Source: Hyaloperonospora brassicae
Taxonomy: Eukaryota > Oomycota > Peronosporomycetes > Peronosporales > Peronosporaceae
Assembly (NCBI GenBank): GCA_947650285.1
Contig: CANTFL010001401.1
Coordinates: forward strand, 62,001 to 126,000
Length of the DNA stretch: 64,000 bases
Direction of reading: 5' to 3'
Below, piece after piece: positions 1 through 11,315 of this stretch. Each line of letters opens with the position of its first letter. The stretch's first letter is position 1. The notes beneath the pieces are model-generated. The model was not told where the DNA came from, did not search any database, and worked only from the letters and a program-made list of their open reading frames with translations. The translations under genes and the position numbers were made by a program.

Positions 1-3000
1 TTCAGAACAAACTAGTAAGTAGTGCTTTGTGCATCGATCAACTATCAGGGCAGATTCGCTGTCTTTGCAGGCGTCTTTGCATTCGACGACGGGCTCAGAA
101 CACTGATTTATGCTAGGTGAGTGTCAGGATAGAGCTTTGTGTTGTCTACTTCAAAAGTAATATTTGAGATGCTCAGTTTCTTGATCAGATCGTACGAGTC
201 CGTTCCATGTCTGCAAATACTACACTTTGACCCAACCGCAGCTATATATTCACATGCTATGGCAGGTACGCGGTTTCTGTTCTTTTCAACTCTGCGTGTC
301 TTTTATTGAATCGTTTATTGTCGATGCAGGCAGCCGAGTTAGTATTGACCTTAACAAAGATGGAACTATTAGAATGAGCAAGATGTGTCGTAATTTAATG
401 CATAATTTTGTAAGTTTATCAATTATTGGATGGTAACATAGCGACCAGCCTAAATCCAATGCTAGCAATGATATCGCAATCTATCGTTGTATTAGCGCTT
501 TCAGCGCGATTACAAAGCACATCTGTGTGGGTCATGTAGCTACTTCCGGGTACATGCTCTGATCTTCTGTCGTCGCTAATACATATGCGATCGTCCACTC
601 TCCAATCCATTCGGCCTGATAATGATTTGTCCCTTGTCAATGCGTTCTGCTTCTGCGTACCCGCCAATATCATGCCAAACGGTATATATCGAACTAATAT
701 CTTGTACGGTCGTGTGTATTTCGAAACGTTAGTAATCAATTTGCAATTACTCGCAGAACAAGCAAAAGATTATACAATTCATAACATGTGTTTGAATCGA
801 TTGTCGATCTAAGAAAATGTAAATGTACGGTTCAAAGCTCCTAGAGTCTCGACAAGTTATACCTCATGATCTATGGTATACCCTAATTGACAACTTAGCG
901 TGTACATCCATTACAAAGGATCCATCATCGCACTGTACATCTTGTCGTGTGTGGCAAATTTACACACCACATCGTAATGCTGTGGATGCACGTTTTGCCA
1001 GATTCATCTATACAGACTGCTGCAGCTGATGTATCTTTAAACGCGCTTAAGCTCATAGAAACCAAGCGGATAAATTTTGCGCTTTATCATCAACAAGTCC
1101 GCAAAACGTTGCATCGTTGCTCATTTGGATTGAGTTCATACGAAATCGTGTGTCACGAGCTTTGATACCCCAACATGGACGCGTACTTGGCGCGACGATC
1201 GTAGAATAACCTTCAAATTGTTTTGAAAGTGCCAAGTCTAGTGGACGGTTTCTTCCTTCTCATTATATCGATCTTACATCTTCGATACTGATCCTTCTTT
1301 TTACCACCGTCCGAACCGCATCATCAGCCTTCCTTGGTGGACATTAACACGTTCCCTCAGTTTAAGTAGACTAATACCGAGAATGGGGCTATGCACTCCT
1401 ACGTATAGTCTGTTTGTATCCAAGTCCATTTGAGTTTTGCATTTGCTTACGAGTCGAATACCATTGGAATGAAGGTCGAAGGTTGTTAATCTAGCGATAA
1501 GACATATATGTACGGGCCTTAGACCTCCTATTTTCCTCCTAGTTCGATGAAAAATACGATGTTTCGGTAGCGTGAGATTGCCTATGTCGAAAAAGTCCTG
1601 CTCTGTAGTTTTTGATAATCGCGTTACAATCCTCTCCTATCCAGGCTGAACAGCTGGGTATTGACTTGACATCAGCTAGACCCTTAATGAGCAAGGTGAA
1701 GTTTGTCTACCTATACATGATTACACGGTCACGATAATTACGAAAAAAAGAGGCAACAGTTGTGGTGAAAAATTGTACAAAGGGCCCACGATCTACCGCG
1801 ACCGGCAATATTGGACACCTCATACTTCACATTTACGAATGCAATCGGATTCGATGACATTTCCTTGCGCTCCTAGGTCGACAAAGCGTGTTGAAAGAAA
1901 GCAGGTAGAAGGTCCGTAGAAAAATGAATATCCGTAGAAAAAAAGCCTCAAGAATTGTAACGGTAGAGGATCACCAAATTAGCAGTCGATGATGCATGCT
2001 ATTGTTAATGCTCCACCTTTCCTAGTAATTGAGATTATTGACACCTTGATCTTGCTGCAAAGGGTCTTTTTCTCTCTTTCGCAAGCATGCGTTAAGTACA
2101 CGTATAGTCATGTTGCATGCTGTTTACCATTATGATCGGTATACGACCTAGCTGTGAAGTCTTTTACGACGGCGAAACCATCATTTAGACAAATTGCCAG
2201 TCTGTCGAGGAAAGTCGGATGTCACTAGTCTTTGCCCGTTTCGTCAACACGTTGCACATCGACCATTTATATCCACGAATGATGTAGTTATAGTCGCTAC
2301 GGGATCACTGATTGTGGTTGAAATTATCAGGGCACGTTTTGCTTTGCACTGACTCGTTCCAAACCTTCGGTATTGCCACACTTTACACACTATAAAATGC
2401 TACAGCGTAAACTTCCTACATAAACTCACTGGCACACAGTTTCGAAAGAAAGCGCATTTAGTATATCTGTAGAACTATGTCGAATATGTCAAGAGAGTTG
2501 CGCCTCGAATAGGTAAGGCTTGGTTTAACATCTACATCATCTTTTAGATCTACATCATCTTTGAATCCACTTGTGCTACCCCGTTCTGCTACATTGATGC
2601 ATACTGCCTACATACGCGTTATCGATGTGCTTGCCTCGTCTGATCGATGCAAAGGTTGACCGTTATCATAGCAAATTACGGCCAAATAGTTGAAATCTAC
2701 CAACAATTTAATCAAAACTTACCTTCACGCCAAAAAACTTGAACGATATGTGCAATTTTTTACACTGGTAATACACTCGCTTATATACTTGTGCAACTAG
2801 ATAAGATACTTTACAATTATCGCATCTGGAGACAGATGCATCTGCTTTTCAATGGCTGCATTTGGAAGTATGTTATACCATTATTAGTCGCGTCAAACAA
2901 AATTTGACGGACAGCGCAGTCCTGCACAACGCTTTGACGACGTTTATTTGACAAGCTGCACGCGATCGGTCAAATCGCATAGGTTATCAGCCGACAGGCA

Positions 3001-3722
3001 CACCAGTTCGTCCAAAATTTGCACGCAATTCTGTCACGAATACAACTACCGTATTATCCTTCGCGTCCTTCGAATTTTGATCAAAATTTGCCAGCAGAAG
3101 TACATGCGCCGACTATTTCGTCAGATCATCAGCTTACGACTAATTGTACGATACCTAAGTGCCCGATTCAAACCTGGACAATCCACTGGGACGTACGTTT
3201 GTCAGGAAAAGTGATACCGGTAAAGCAATGAGAAATGACTCTGACCATTACGATCGACTTGTATTGTGGTGAGCGATTGATATTTTGCCTACTCGTAGTC
3301 GTCGACTCGTTTAGCAGCATTTAAGAATAAGATAGGATTTACAGCCTCACAAAGCTAGCCCAAAACAGTATAATCAAGGTCAATTGAAGGGGTAGCAGCG
3401 CCTGATCGATTAACAATATGTGCTGTTCGATAGCACTACCCACAACAATGCTACTGATGGCATGGCCTTTCCGCTGACAAACCGTTCGAGCATGCTTTCG
3501 TACGAAGCGTACAAGTTGCACCATTCGTACTATGCAGCATCAAAGTGATCTTAAAATCCGTGGTGATGAGTAAATCATTTACGTGCGAGGTCGAAAGGGT
3601 AGTAAGGGATGACTAACTAATAGGAAACGAATAAGCAAGGATGATGGTCCTCAGAGGAAGTCAATGACGAATACTACGGTATTTTGAGCTACCACGAGCT
3701 CAAACAGTCCCTAGACGAAGGG
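1..3722. other. No supportable gene; decayed intergenic sequence
   Basis: I see no gene here. All open frames are short (under 110 codons), start without context and show no family motif. A stretch at about 2950-3230 stays open in two overlapping frames but I cannot assign it. The last part (3660-3717) shares its beginning and end with 11724-11782, on the other side of the retrotransposon, suggesting an old short duplication that predates the insertion. Confidence 0.5.
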
Positions 3723-4114
3723 TGTATAGGGGCACACCTTTGCGTGAACTTAACGCAAGGGTTTCGGTGCGCCCGACAGACGTACACGAGGCGAACGAGG
3801 AAGCGTAGATAAGGTAAAAGCAGAACTTATATATTAATATAATTAAGTCTTTAACCACTGTCTCTCTGTTTGACTTAACTTAATTATACTAATCTAACTT
3901 AGTGTATGGTGATGTCTCGTCACCACTCATTGCGCGCGTCTTGCGGCTATTGGTGGGTTGATATCATCAAGATATCAACCAATGAGCAGACTCTTTGGTC
4001 GACCCTTCAATATCACCACTATTGGTGATATTGTTAAAAGAATATTCAACATAATATTCTTTATTGTCATTATCTCTCAAATGACAATTTCCATGTAACG
4101 GCTCTCCCGTTACA
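3723..4114 (-). repeat. 3' LTR of the gypsy element
   Basis: Left-hand repeat, the 3' LTR of the minus-strand element. It starts TGTATAGGGGCACACC and ends CCCGTTACA. It matches 11316-11708 with about 13 substitutions or small indels. The flanking target duplication AAGGG is at 3718-3722. The two ends of the LTR are inverted copies of each other (TGTAACGGGGC type), which is more extended than the usual TG..CA. Confidence 0.97.
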
Positions 4115-4125
4115 TCACCCCCCTT
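4115..4125 (-). other. Polypurine tract of the gypsy element
   Basis: Read on the minus strand this is AAGGGGGGTGA, directly abutting the 3' LTR. Position and purine run fit the primer for plus-strand DNA synthesis in reverse transcription. Confidence 0.8.
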
Positions 4126-4244
4126 AGCAGATAGTCACCGTGTGACTATTAAAAATATGGCGGCCACCCGTTGGGGACCATTGGAACAGGGAGCACTTGT
4201 TGGGTCCGTTCCATTCACTTTACACTTGACCTCGCATAATTAAC

Positions 4245-5856
4245 ATGTCTATGCGAGGTGACTCAAAACCCTCACAGCCCGGTGCTGTGCCACCCTCTGC
4301 GGCAGACGATTCGTCATCTGCTGCGTCCTTCTACGCCTGCAGCAACAGGTGCAGCAGGTTCACGCGGTACCACACCGCGTGCGCATGATGACCCCGACAT
4401 TGAGGTCATCTACTCTGGCGAGTCAGACGTGCCTGACTCGAGCAATGCTGCAGAGGCGTCTCGCTCACCGGCGACGCCTCAGTGTTCGCCAAGGCCACTG
4501 CCAAACGAACGGACTCGTGAGTTGCATCACAGTCTGTTCGGCAGTGATGATGAAGGTGATCAGGGTGGTGAGGAGTATTACTACTTACCACCGCCGGCTC
4601 GTGCGTCTTCGCACGAGCGTGATGACGATGGCGTGAGCCGTCGTCAATCTGGGAGCCGTGGTACCGACAAGGGTACCACTGTGAAGCGTGATGAGCTGAA
4701 GCCGTGGCGTTTGCCCGAACGGCTCATCAATAGCTTGTCTCACGAAACAAGCCAACACCTTCGAATACCCTTATCTGATGCGACTGAGCTTCACGGCTTG
4801 AGTTCCAGCGCAAGGAACTTTTGCGCTGAAGGAGATTTTTATCTCGATGTCTTTCTTAGACATCGATGGTACAATGGCAACCAAAAGCGTGACAACGCCT
4901 CGATTTTGGCTGCGTGGAACGCGTTCGTCCTAAACGTAAAAAAGTTTGGACGAGAAGGGTGGCTTTAGAAACTTGAGGCGGTATGCCTCATGTTTGAAAA
5001 GCGAACACCAACCGGTGCACTGTACCGGTTGCAATGTTTGTCGAGTGAGGCAGACATTCTTTGCCTCACACGGGGAGACCCTTGTGCGAGTTGTGTTGAC
5101 AATTCGCAGCGTGAACATAGGGACGTGTGTTCCCTAAGTTCGCCCTGGGGAAGGGCACACATCTTGGCTGAGATGCGTGACGCGATTACAAACTTGCAAT
5201 CCGTCTACAAGCGCCTAGGGAGCGAGTTTACCGATGGGCTCTCGGACCAATCGGATGAGTCTCGTCATACTGGCGGACGAGACCTTTAACGTCCATCAAC
5301 AGCTGAGAGCGGGGCTCCCAGCTGTTCCAAGAGGGTGGATGCCCCCGCCACTGGACGAGGTAGCTCGTCCTTGATCCTGAATCGTCACGGTGGTTCAAGA
5401 TACGCTCCACAAGAAAGCGTTGACCACCGTGAGAATCCACCAAAGGATGTGGTGGAGGAGGAAAGACCTCCTCCAGATGATTTGGTTCATCATCTCGACC
5501 CTTACGAGATGGATCGCGCAATCGATGAATTGCGCGATGACTTGAAGCACGAGCGCGACCGGCGCTACGCTTTTACTGATACCGTGCGGAAGAACCGCAA
5601 GGATCGCGAGACTGGTCGGCCGAGAGACCGCGCCGATTATGCCACAGCGCAGCTTCAGGTCGAGCGGGATGTCCGCTCCCTATTAGGCGAGCTGGAGACA
5701 GCTCGCGGGGAGATATCTCGGTTGAGCTCCGAGGTATCATATCTGCGCGACCAGACGGATAGTCTGGAGCGCGAACGCAAGAACTTGATGGATGTTCTTG
5801 AACGTGGGGGCTATCTTCATCGAAAGAAAAAAGCTCGTACTGACAGTACGGCCTGA
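4245..5856 (+). pseudogene. Antisense accessory gene of the chromovirus (coiled-coil protein)
   Basis: This gene runs opposite to gag-pol inside the 3' part of the element. From about 4330 to 5856 one plus frame is interrupted by only two stops, TAG at 4966 and TAA at 5287. The likely start is ATG 4245 (or 4251) in another frame, joining by a one-base indel near 4325. Visible parts, N to C: a Ser/Pro/acidic region (DDPDIEVIYSGES, LFGSDDEGD), a conserved-looking segment ending HRWYNGNQKRDNASILAAWNAF, a cysteine-rich patch at about 5020-5140 (also read as HCTGCNVC in the next frame), and a heptad coiled coil of about 60 residues ending in a basic KKKAR tail. The 3' end overlaps the chromodomain and integrase C-terminus of pol on the other strand. 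The function is unknown. Composition and the coiled coil argue against a chance frame. Antisense ORFs are known in some plant LTR elements (for example Grande-type). Confidence 0.65.
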
Positions 5857-6100
5857 TCCTCCCTACGTAAAACGTAGGATGCGTGCACATCTTACGTGGC
5901 AATTCGATCATGTATGCATTGCCCTTGCGGTGCAACACACGAAAAGGCCCAATGTATTTCGGCAGTAGTTTACTACTGCCGACACTAGTGGCTGCATGTA
6001 CAGGTAGGTTTACCGTAGACAGTATTAATAGGTCGTTAACTATAAATGAAAGAACATTTGCTCTTCCATTCTTGTCTGCGTTCCGTTTCTGACGGTCCAC
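5228..6100 (-). pseudogene. pol: integrase C-terminus and chromodomain
   Basis: The minus frame contains the gypsy integrase C-terminal motif (LLPKYIGPFRVL, HPTFYVGRIRPY), a low-complexity linker, and a chromodomain near 5228-5450 ([29 protein letters not shown]). The aromatic cage-type residues are visible in the YLVQW and WEP parts. Chromodomains in this position guide integration to modified chromatin in chromoviruses. One in-frame stop (TAA 5575-5573) splits the linker from the chromodomain. A frameshift upstream separates it from the integrase core. The linker and chromodomain lie exactly opposite the coiled-coil gene, so part of this DNA may be coding on both strands. Confidence 0.85.
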
Positions 6101-6142
6101 CGCATTTGCGATGGAGTCCTGAACGAAACGGACTACCGCCTC

Positions 6143-7403
6143 TCAAGTCAGCAGGAAATTCTCTGCTGACTCTTTGTTTTGTCTGGCAGTGCGCTTCGTG
6201 CGCACTGCTAAAAGATTGCTCTCTTCTTCAGCGAGGTTGTCTTCTTCCTCGCTGCCATAATCGTTGGCGATGCTGAATTTACCAGCATCGTCATCATCAT
6301 CCGAATCAATAATACCGTCTTCGCTATTATTGAGATGATCTTCTTCATCGATGTCGACTTGATCGACATCGGCATCATACGTGACGACGTTAGCGTCGAC
6401 GCGTGATGAGCAAGAGCCAAAAAGGTTTTTGCTCGAGCGATTCCCTCCCCCCTTATCCAAGAGTCAGACTCTAGAAGGGCGGGCACACGTGGATGGCGTA
6501 AGCCATTCACGTAAAGCGGTGTGTGCTGGGTGGAAGCACGCACCGAATTATTGATGGCGAATTCCACCATGGGTAGGAATTCGCCCCAACTCGGAAACGA
6601 GTGGACATATCCTCGAAGAATCTCTTCGAGGACCCGGTTCGCACGTTCCGTCTGACCATCTGTTTCGGGATGGTTAGAAGTAGACATCTTCTATCGTGTT
6701 CCGTTCTTTCGGAACACGGTTTGCCAAAATGCCGCCGTGAAATGAGGGTCACGGTCGGATACGAGTTCACGGGGTAACCCGTGGAGTCGAAAGACCGTGT
6801 CGAGAATGACACGAGTACAACCTTGAGCCTTGATCGACGCGGGTACAGCAGCAAGATGGACAATCTTGCTGAATCGGTCAACAAACACAAGAATACCATT
6901 ACTCTTGTGAGCGTCTTCGGGAAAACCGAAGACGAAGTCCATTGAAACGGACTGCAAGCACTCTGCCGGAACAGGCAGAGGCTGCAATGGCGCACGGGAT
7001 GAAGGACTAGGCTTCACCCGTTGACAAACCTCGCAAGCACGTATGTACTTGCGGACAAACTTATATTGGCGTGGCCAGTAAAAGTCACGACTTACCGTAA
7101 GGTAAGTCTTTCCTCTACCACGATGGCCGCCTGTTGGGGCATCGTGACACTCATACATGATGCGTAAACGCAAATCATGATGAGTGGGTACGATGACACG
7201 AGGCGTGTCGTCGGCAACAGCTGATTAATACAGCAACCCGTTGCGTGTCGTATACCGATACGAGGAGGATCGGTACAAAGCCGGTAAATCCCTCATGGAT
7301 TTACTGGATGGATTCACCAGATGATCTATCAATCTCTGAAGATCATTATCTTCTGAGTATGTCTTTCGTACGTCGACAAGTAAACTTGACGACGGACACA
7401 GAC
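6143..7403 (-). pseudogene. pol: integrase zinc-binding and catalytic core
   Basis: The minus frame carries the HHCC zinc domain (ECHDAPTGGH, then CEVCQ) and the DDE core: first Asp in VSMDFVFGFP, second in VSDRDPHFTA, Glu in QTERANRVLEE. Breaks seen: TAA at 7227-7225 upstream of the zinc domain, TAG at 6693-6691 between the second Asp and the Glu, and a frame change at about 6400-6450 into an acidic stretch (DADVDQVDIDEED) that is probably diverged. All three catalytic acids survive, but the protein cannot be made in one piece. Confidence 0.9.
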
Positions 7404-7970
7404 TTACAGTGTCGCAACAGTGGGCTTATCCTCACTATTTAAATGTGCGTCCGGCTCGAAATCGGGCCGACGCGAGAGCGCATCAGCGACGACGTTGAGT
7501 CGTCCTGGTTTGTACTCCACGGAGAAGTTATACTCCGCGAAGAAAGACAGCCACCTCGCCATCCTTTGCGTGAGATGTGGGCTTTTTACGGCCGTTCGTA
7601 ATGACGCATGGTCCGTGTAGACGATGAACGGTCTATCTCCCAAGAGATAGACGCGAAACTTAGCCAGTGCGTACTTCATGGCAAGAAGTTCCTTGTCATG
7701 CACTGGGTAATTACGCTCAGCTGCTTGCAGCTGACGCGACTGATAAAAGATAACGCGCTCCGCGCCATCTGCGTCGAACTGCATCAAAGCACGGCCGATT
7801 GCAAAATCGTTGGCGTCACAAACCACATGAAATGGTCTGTACTGATCTGCAATCGCCAAGATCGGCGATTGCATCAAGCTTTGCTTTATACCCTCAAAGA
7901 AACGCTTGCACCCAGCGTTCCATGACCAATTGACATATTTCTTGAGCAAGCAAGAAAGATGAACAGTCAT
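7404..7970 (-). pseudogene. pol: RNase H domain
   Basis: Open frame of 188 codons with the Ty3-type RNase H signature: FHVVCDANDFAIG, YPVHDKELLAMKYAL, YTDHASLRTA and NVVADALSRRP. This order immediately after RT and before integrase is the gypsy arrangement. Both edges are frameshifts relative to the neighbouring pol segments (about 7970 and about 7404). Confidence 0.9.
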
Positions 7971-9115
7971 ATTGGCGTAATTACGCGAGTACTTGTAAAA
8001 TACGCCGCTGGACCAAGAAACTTCCTTAGTCCCTTGACATCGACTGGCACTGGCCAGTCGGTGATCGCCTTGATCTTTTCGGGATCAGGGCGTACGCCGT
8101 GTTTACCCACGATGCACCCAAGAAGTGGTATTTCGCTAGCCGCGAATATGCACTTCTTGGGAATGGCATACAACTTATGCTTGCGCATAAGTTGAAGAAC
8201 CTTACGGACTTGAGTTCGGTGAGCTGCAACGTCCGTCCTTCCATCCATAGCCCGGCTATAGAAGGACACATCATCGAAATAACTCAATGCGAAATCCCGC
8301 ACCGGTCTCAACAGATTTATAACACATCTGCTGAATGTTGAAGGGGCATTGCTCAGCCCCTGTGGCATAATTAGCCACTCCTACAACATACCGATGGGGG
8401 TGCTTATTGCTGTGAAAAAAACATCCCGTTCACGCATGAGGATCTGATAGAATCCGTCCATCAGATCCATGGACGAAAAGTTGGTGCTCTTTGACATACC
8501 ATCTATGATGACGTCCTTCCATGTATCGGCGTCTGAGCCGGTACCGTTGCAGCATTCAATTTGTTGAATGCGTGCACTATCCGCCACCCTCCTGTGGCCC
8601 TTTGCACACAGAAGGTCGGAGAGCTGTGAGAAGATGTTGATTCCCTCACATGGCTCGCTGCTAAGCGATCGGCAAAGAACTTGTCGATCGCTATCACTTG
8701 TTCACGAGGTAGTGGCCACTGTCTCATGACACAGTACTTCGAGCCCGGCTTGAGCTCGATCTCGTGTCGATTGCCTTTGTCCTTAGGCAACTCGCATGGC
8801 ACGGATTCAGGGAACACATCCTTGAATTCGATCAAATCCTTATACAAAGGATTTGCCTGAAGCGACTCCCAGGATTGAGAAGTGTATCGCTCAATCCAGA
8901 GTCTTCTCATCGAGGACACTTTCGTCCACCGATGAGCTGCTGAGAACCCGTTCGTTCTCAGCAAATTCTGTAGCCGACCGAATATCGGCCACATACTCAT
9001 CTTCCGTGACGAGTATGCAGATCTGCTTGACTTTGCCACTACGCATGTCACGCAAGAACCGTTTCGGTTCTAGCGTTGGCAACTGAGTTATCTTTGAAGT
9101 TAACTTCGGAGGCAC
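7967..9115 (-). pseudogene. pol: reverse transcriptase, broken
   Basis: Gypsy-type RT spread over four pieces. Seen in order: EFKDVFPESVP and RHEIELKPGSKYC (RT N-terminus), WRIVHAFNKLNAATVPAQTP, SSMDLMDGFYQILM, MPQGLSNAPSTFSRC, and the active site SYFDDV. Then HGVRPDPEKIKAI and LRKFLG of the thumb/connection. Lesions: frameshifts near 8900 and 8545, and a TAG at 8383-8381 where the family has Trp in the segment before MPQGL (a TGG to TAG change). A further frameshift near 7970 leads into RNase H. The catalytic aspartates remain. Confidence 0.9.
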
Positions 9116-9122
9116 AATCAGA

Positions 9123-10125
9123 TCAAGCGTATAAGCGCCTACGCTTGATCCGTATAACCAAGACGTTTAACGTCTCGCTTTCTTCCTGGGAACTTGCTTC
9201 CACAGGTTGCTGAGGGCCTGATCCCTCAGCAAGTGACTCTTGAGGAGTTCCTTCCTCAAGTACGTGGGGACTTATTCCCTCGACATCATCCGACTGTAGC
9301 TGTGCAACCACAGTCAGGCACCAATCCTCTACGGTCGACTCTCCAGTCGACCTAGGATTTCCATGTTGCCATTTGGGGGCAACAGGTTTCTTTATTCTAA
9401 GATGATGCCCGCTAGCCATGCATCCATGTCCCGGTCCACTCGACTTATTCGAGTGGTGGACCTTGGGCGCAGCCTGTACCTCTGTACAGCCGCCGGGAGC
9501 TTGCTCCACAGTGTAGTGATCAACTACACTGTGATCTTGTGCGGTTGAGCGAACGACCGTACCGCAAGTGAGGCCATCGCACTCACTCGCAGTACATCCA
9601 CACGCTTGTGGACGCTCCATGATGTTCATCAGATAGCCATCTGATGAACAAGCGGCAGGCATCTTCACGGATCGATGCTGCCAGCTCACCCTTGGCTCGT
9701 ACCTTCTGAGCCAAGGTAATCCTAGGATGACATCAAATTTGTCATCCAGATCCAGTACGTTGAAGTCAGCATCGTACTCTTCGCCCTCTAACGTGTAGTG
9801 GATTCCTACTACGCGTTTCTCAACGGTAATCGATGCGCCTGTTGCAAGGCGCACCGTCATCCTCGTGAGGGGAATGTCGCGCTCAACGAATTTGAGCCTA
9901 CGACCCTCTAGTGACTGGCGACGAACAAAATTGTTCGACGTTCCACAGTCTACTAGGCACGAAGAGACAAATCATTTGTCGCTTCCAACTTCAAGGTGAT
10001 GAGCGAAACGTCATCACCAGGTGCAGAGACACACAATGATTGTGTTTCTGGAGCAACTTTCGTCAAGAGATTTGCAAATTCTCTTGAGGTTGCTGGATCA
10101 GTAGGGCGCTCCGCCCCTACTGACC
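9123..10125 (-). pseudogene. pol: aspartic protease region
   Basis: The retropepsin active-site motif is LVDCGTSNNFV at about 9935-9960, followed by the flap/C-terminal half (DADFNVLDLDDKFDVILGLPWL). Cys replaces the more usual Thr or Ser after the catalytic Asp. A one-base frameshift at about 9957 separates the motif from the preceding pol segment, which runs from the gag end to KLEATNDLSLRA and stops. After the protease a Ser/Gln-rich linker reaches the RT. Protease cleaves the Gag-Pol polyprotein in active elements. Confidence 0.8.
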
Positions 10126-11271
10126 CCGACCATTTTTTGATGGTCCGTCTCGCTGTTGCGACTTCGCAACAACGCTGTACCCACGCCCATTGCCCTTTCT
10201 GGCGAATGGTAGTCCATTTCGCTCAGTACTGTTTGGTACTGGGCGTGGAGCACTACACTCGTATGCGTAGTGCCCTAACTTCTGACAGCGATTGCACTTC
10301 TGCAATCGCTTGTTGTTTGAAGAGCGAGGTCTCTCGCTCTCAACATAGCAGAGGTCCATTGGTTCTAGACCTCTGATCTCTTGTCGTCTCGGTGCACGAT
10401 AAGAGTTCGAGATAGCATGAGCCTGTCTCATGCTTAAGTCTTTCTGTTCCGCGGCTGATATCACCTCTTCCAGCGAATTCAGCTCAAGGCGGAACAGGTG
10501 GCTCCTGACTGGCCCTTCTGCGTGCCCTTGCATGAACACCGTAATCAACGTGTGTTCATGGACTGGATTAGCAGTTATACTACTCGCGAGGAGTCGTATA
10601 TGTTGTGCGTAAGCGTGCACATCACGCTTACCCTGCTCGAGTTTTAGGAGCTCTGAACGAGCCCTGAATTCAGCCCGTGGAGGCTCAAACGTTTGTCTGA
10701 GCCGGGACTTGAAGTCATCCAGCGACCTAAACACATTTGGGTCGCTACTCTCGAGCCCCAGGGACCAAGTTTTGGCACGCCCTGCCAAGTGGGTCTGAGC
10801 AAATGTGAGTTTCATTTGCTCATCTTCGACGCGACGAGCCCTTAAGGCTCTGTCGATTTTGACAAACCACAGTAACAGGGAGTCTTCCGGGACTCCACTG
10901 TATTTGGAGATATCAACTTTCATGACTTCGGGACGACGCGCATGTGCCGTCCCGCCCACAGCAGCATGGAATTGCTGCTGTCTCAACAGCTCCGTCTGTT
11001 GAGCACCGAGTTCTCTCAACTGCTCGGCCTGTTGAGAGCCTTTCTGGTGATGCAAGGCTACTTTCTCCCTCTCGATGGCAAGTTCATTTTGAATGAACTT
11101 GGCGATAGCGGCATGTTGTTGGTCTCTGTCTAGAGACTCCAACATGGCGCTAATGGCGAGTTCGCTTACGGTAAAACTCATTCGTTCTACCGCACCCCAT
11201 TCGATGTCACTCAAATGGGTAAACCCATCACGCGTGGCGTGAAAGGTTTCTTCATCATCCAACATGTTCAT
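10117..11271 (-). CDS. gag: gag of the gypsy element (open)
   Basis: An open frame of 384 codons encodes the capsid/nucleocapsid polyprotein. The N-terminal half is helical and Gln-rich (coiled-coil-like, about residues 40-100). The middle is a Retrotrans_gag-type capsid (SKYSGVPEDSLLLWFVKIDRAL, then LAGRAKTWSLGL and FKSRLRQTFEPP). Near residues 328-341 there is one zinc knuckle CNRCQKLGHYAYEC matching C-x2-C-x4-H-x4-C. The tail is basic. It starts 31 bases after the primer site, as expected. No disruption is visible, unlike pol. The frame after the stop differs by one from the continuing pol frame, so the family may use frameshifting, or this is another lesion. Confidence 0.92.
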   Translation of the reverse strand: MNMLDDEETFHATRDGFTHLSDIEWGAVERMSFTVSELAISAMLESLDRDQQHAAIAKFIQNELAIEREKVALHHQKGSQQAEQLRELGAQQTELLRQQQFHAAVGGTAHARRPEVMKVDISKYSGVPEDSLLLWFVKIDRALRARRVEDEQMKLTFAQTHLAGRAKTWSLGLESSDPNVFRSLDDFKSRLRQTFEPPRAEFRARSELLKLEQGKRDVHAYAQHIRLLASSITANPVHEHTLITVFMQGHAEGPVRSHLFRLELNSLEEVISAAEQKDLSMRQAHAISNSYRAPRRQEIRGLEPMDLCYVESERPRSSNNKRLQKCNRCQKLGHYAYECSAPRPVPNSTERNGLPFARKGNGRGYSVVAKSQQRDGPSKNGRGQ

Positions 11272-11301
11272 GTTGGATGTTGTGGTCCTTGGAAGGACTA
11301 C

Positions 11302-11313
11302 AAAGTGCTACCA
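11302..11313 (-). other. Primer binding site of the gypsy element
   Basis: Minus-strand sequence TGGTAGCACTTT lies two bases inside the 5' LTR. TGG is complementary to the CCA end of a tRNA, and TGGTA resembles initiator-Met primer sites of other LTR elements. I cannot identify the tRNA with certainty. Confidence 0.6.
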
Positions 11314-11315
11314 GG

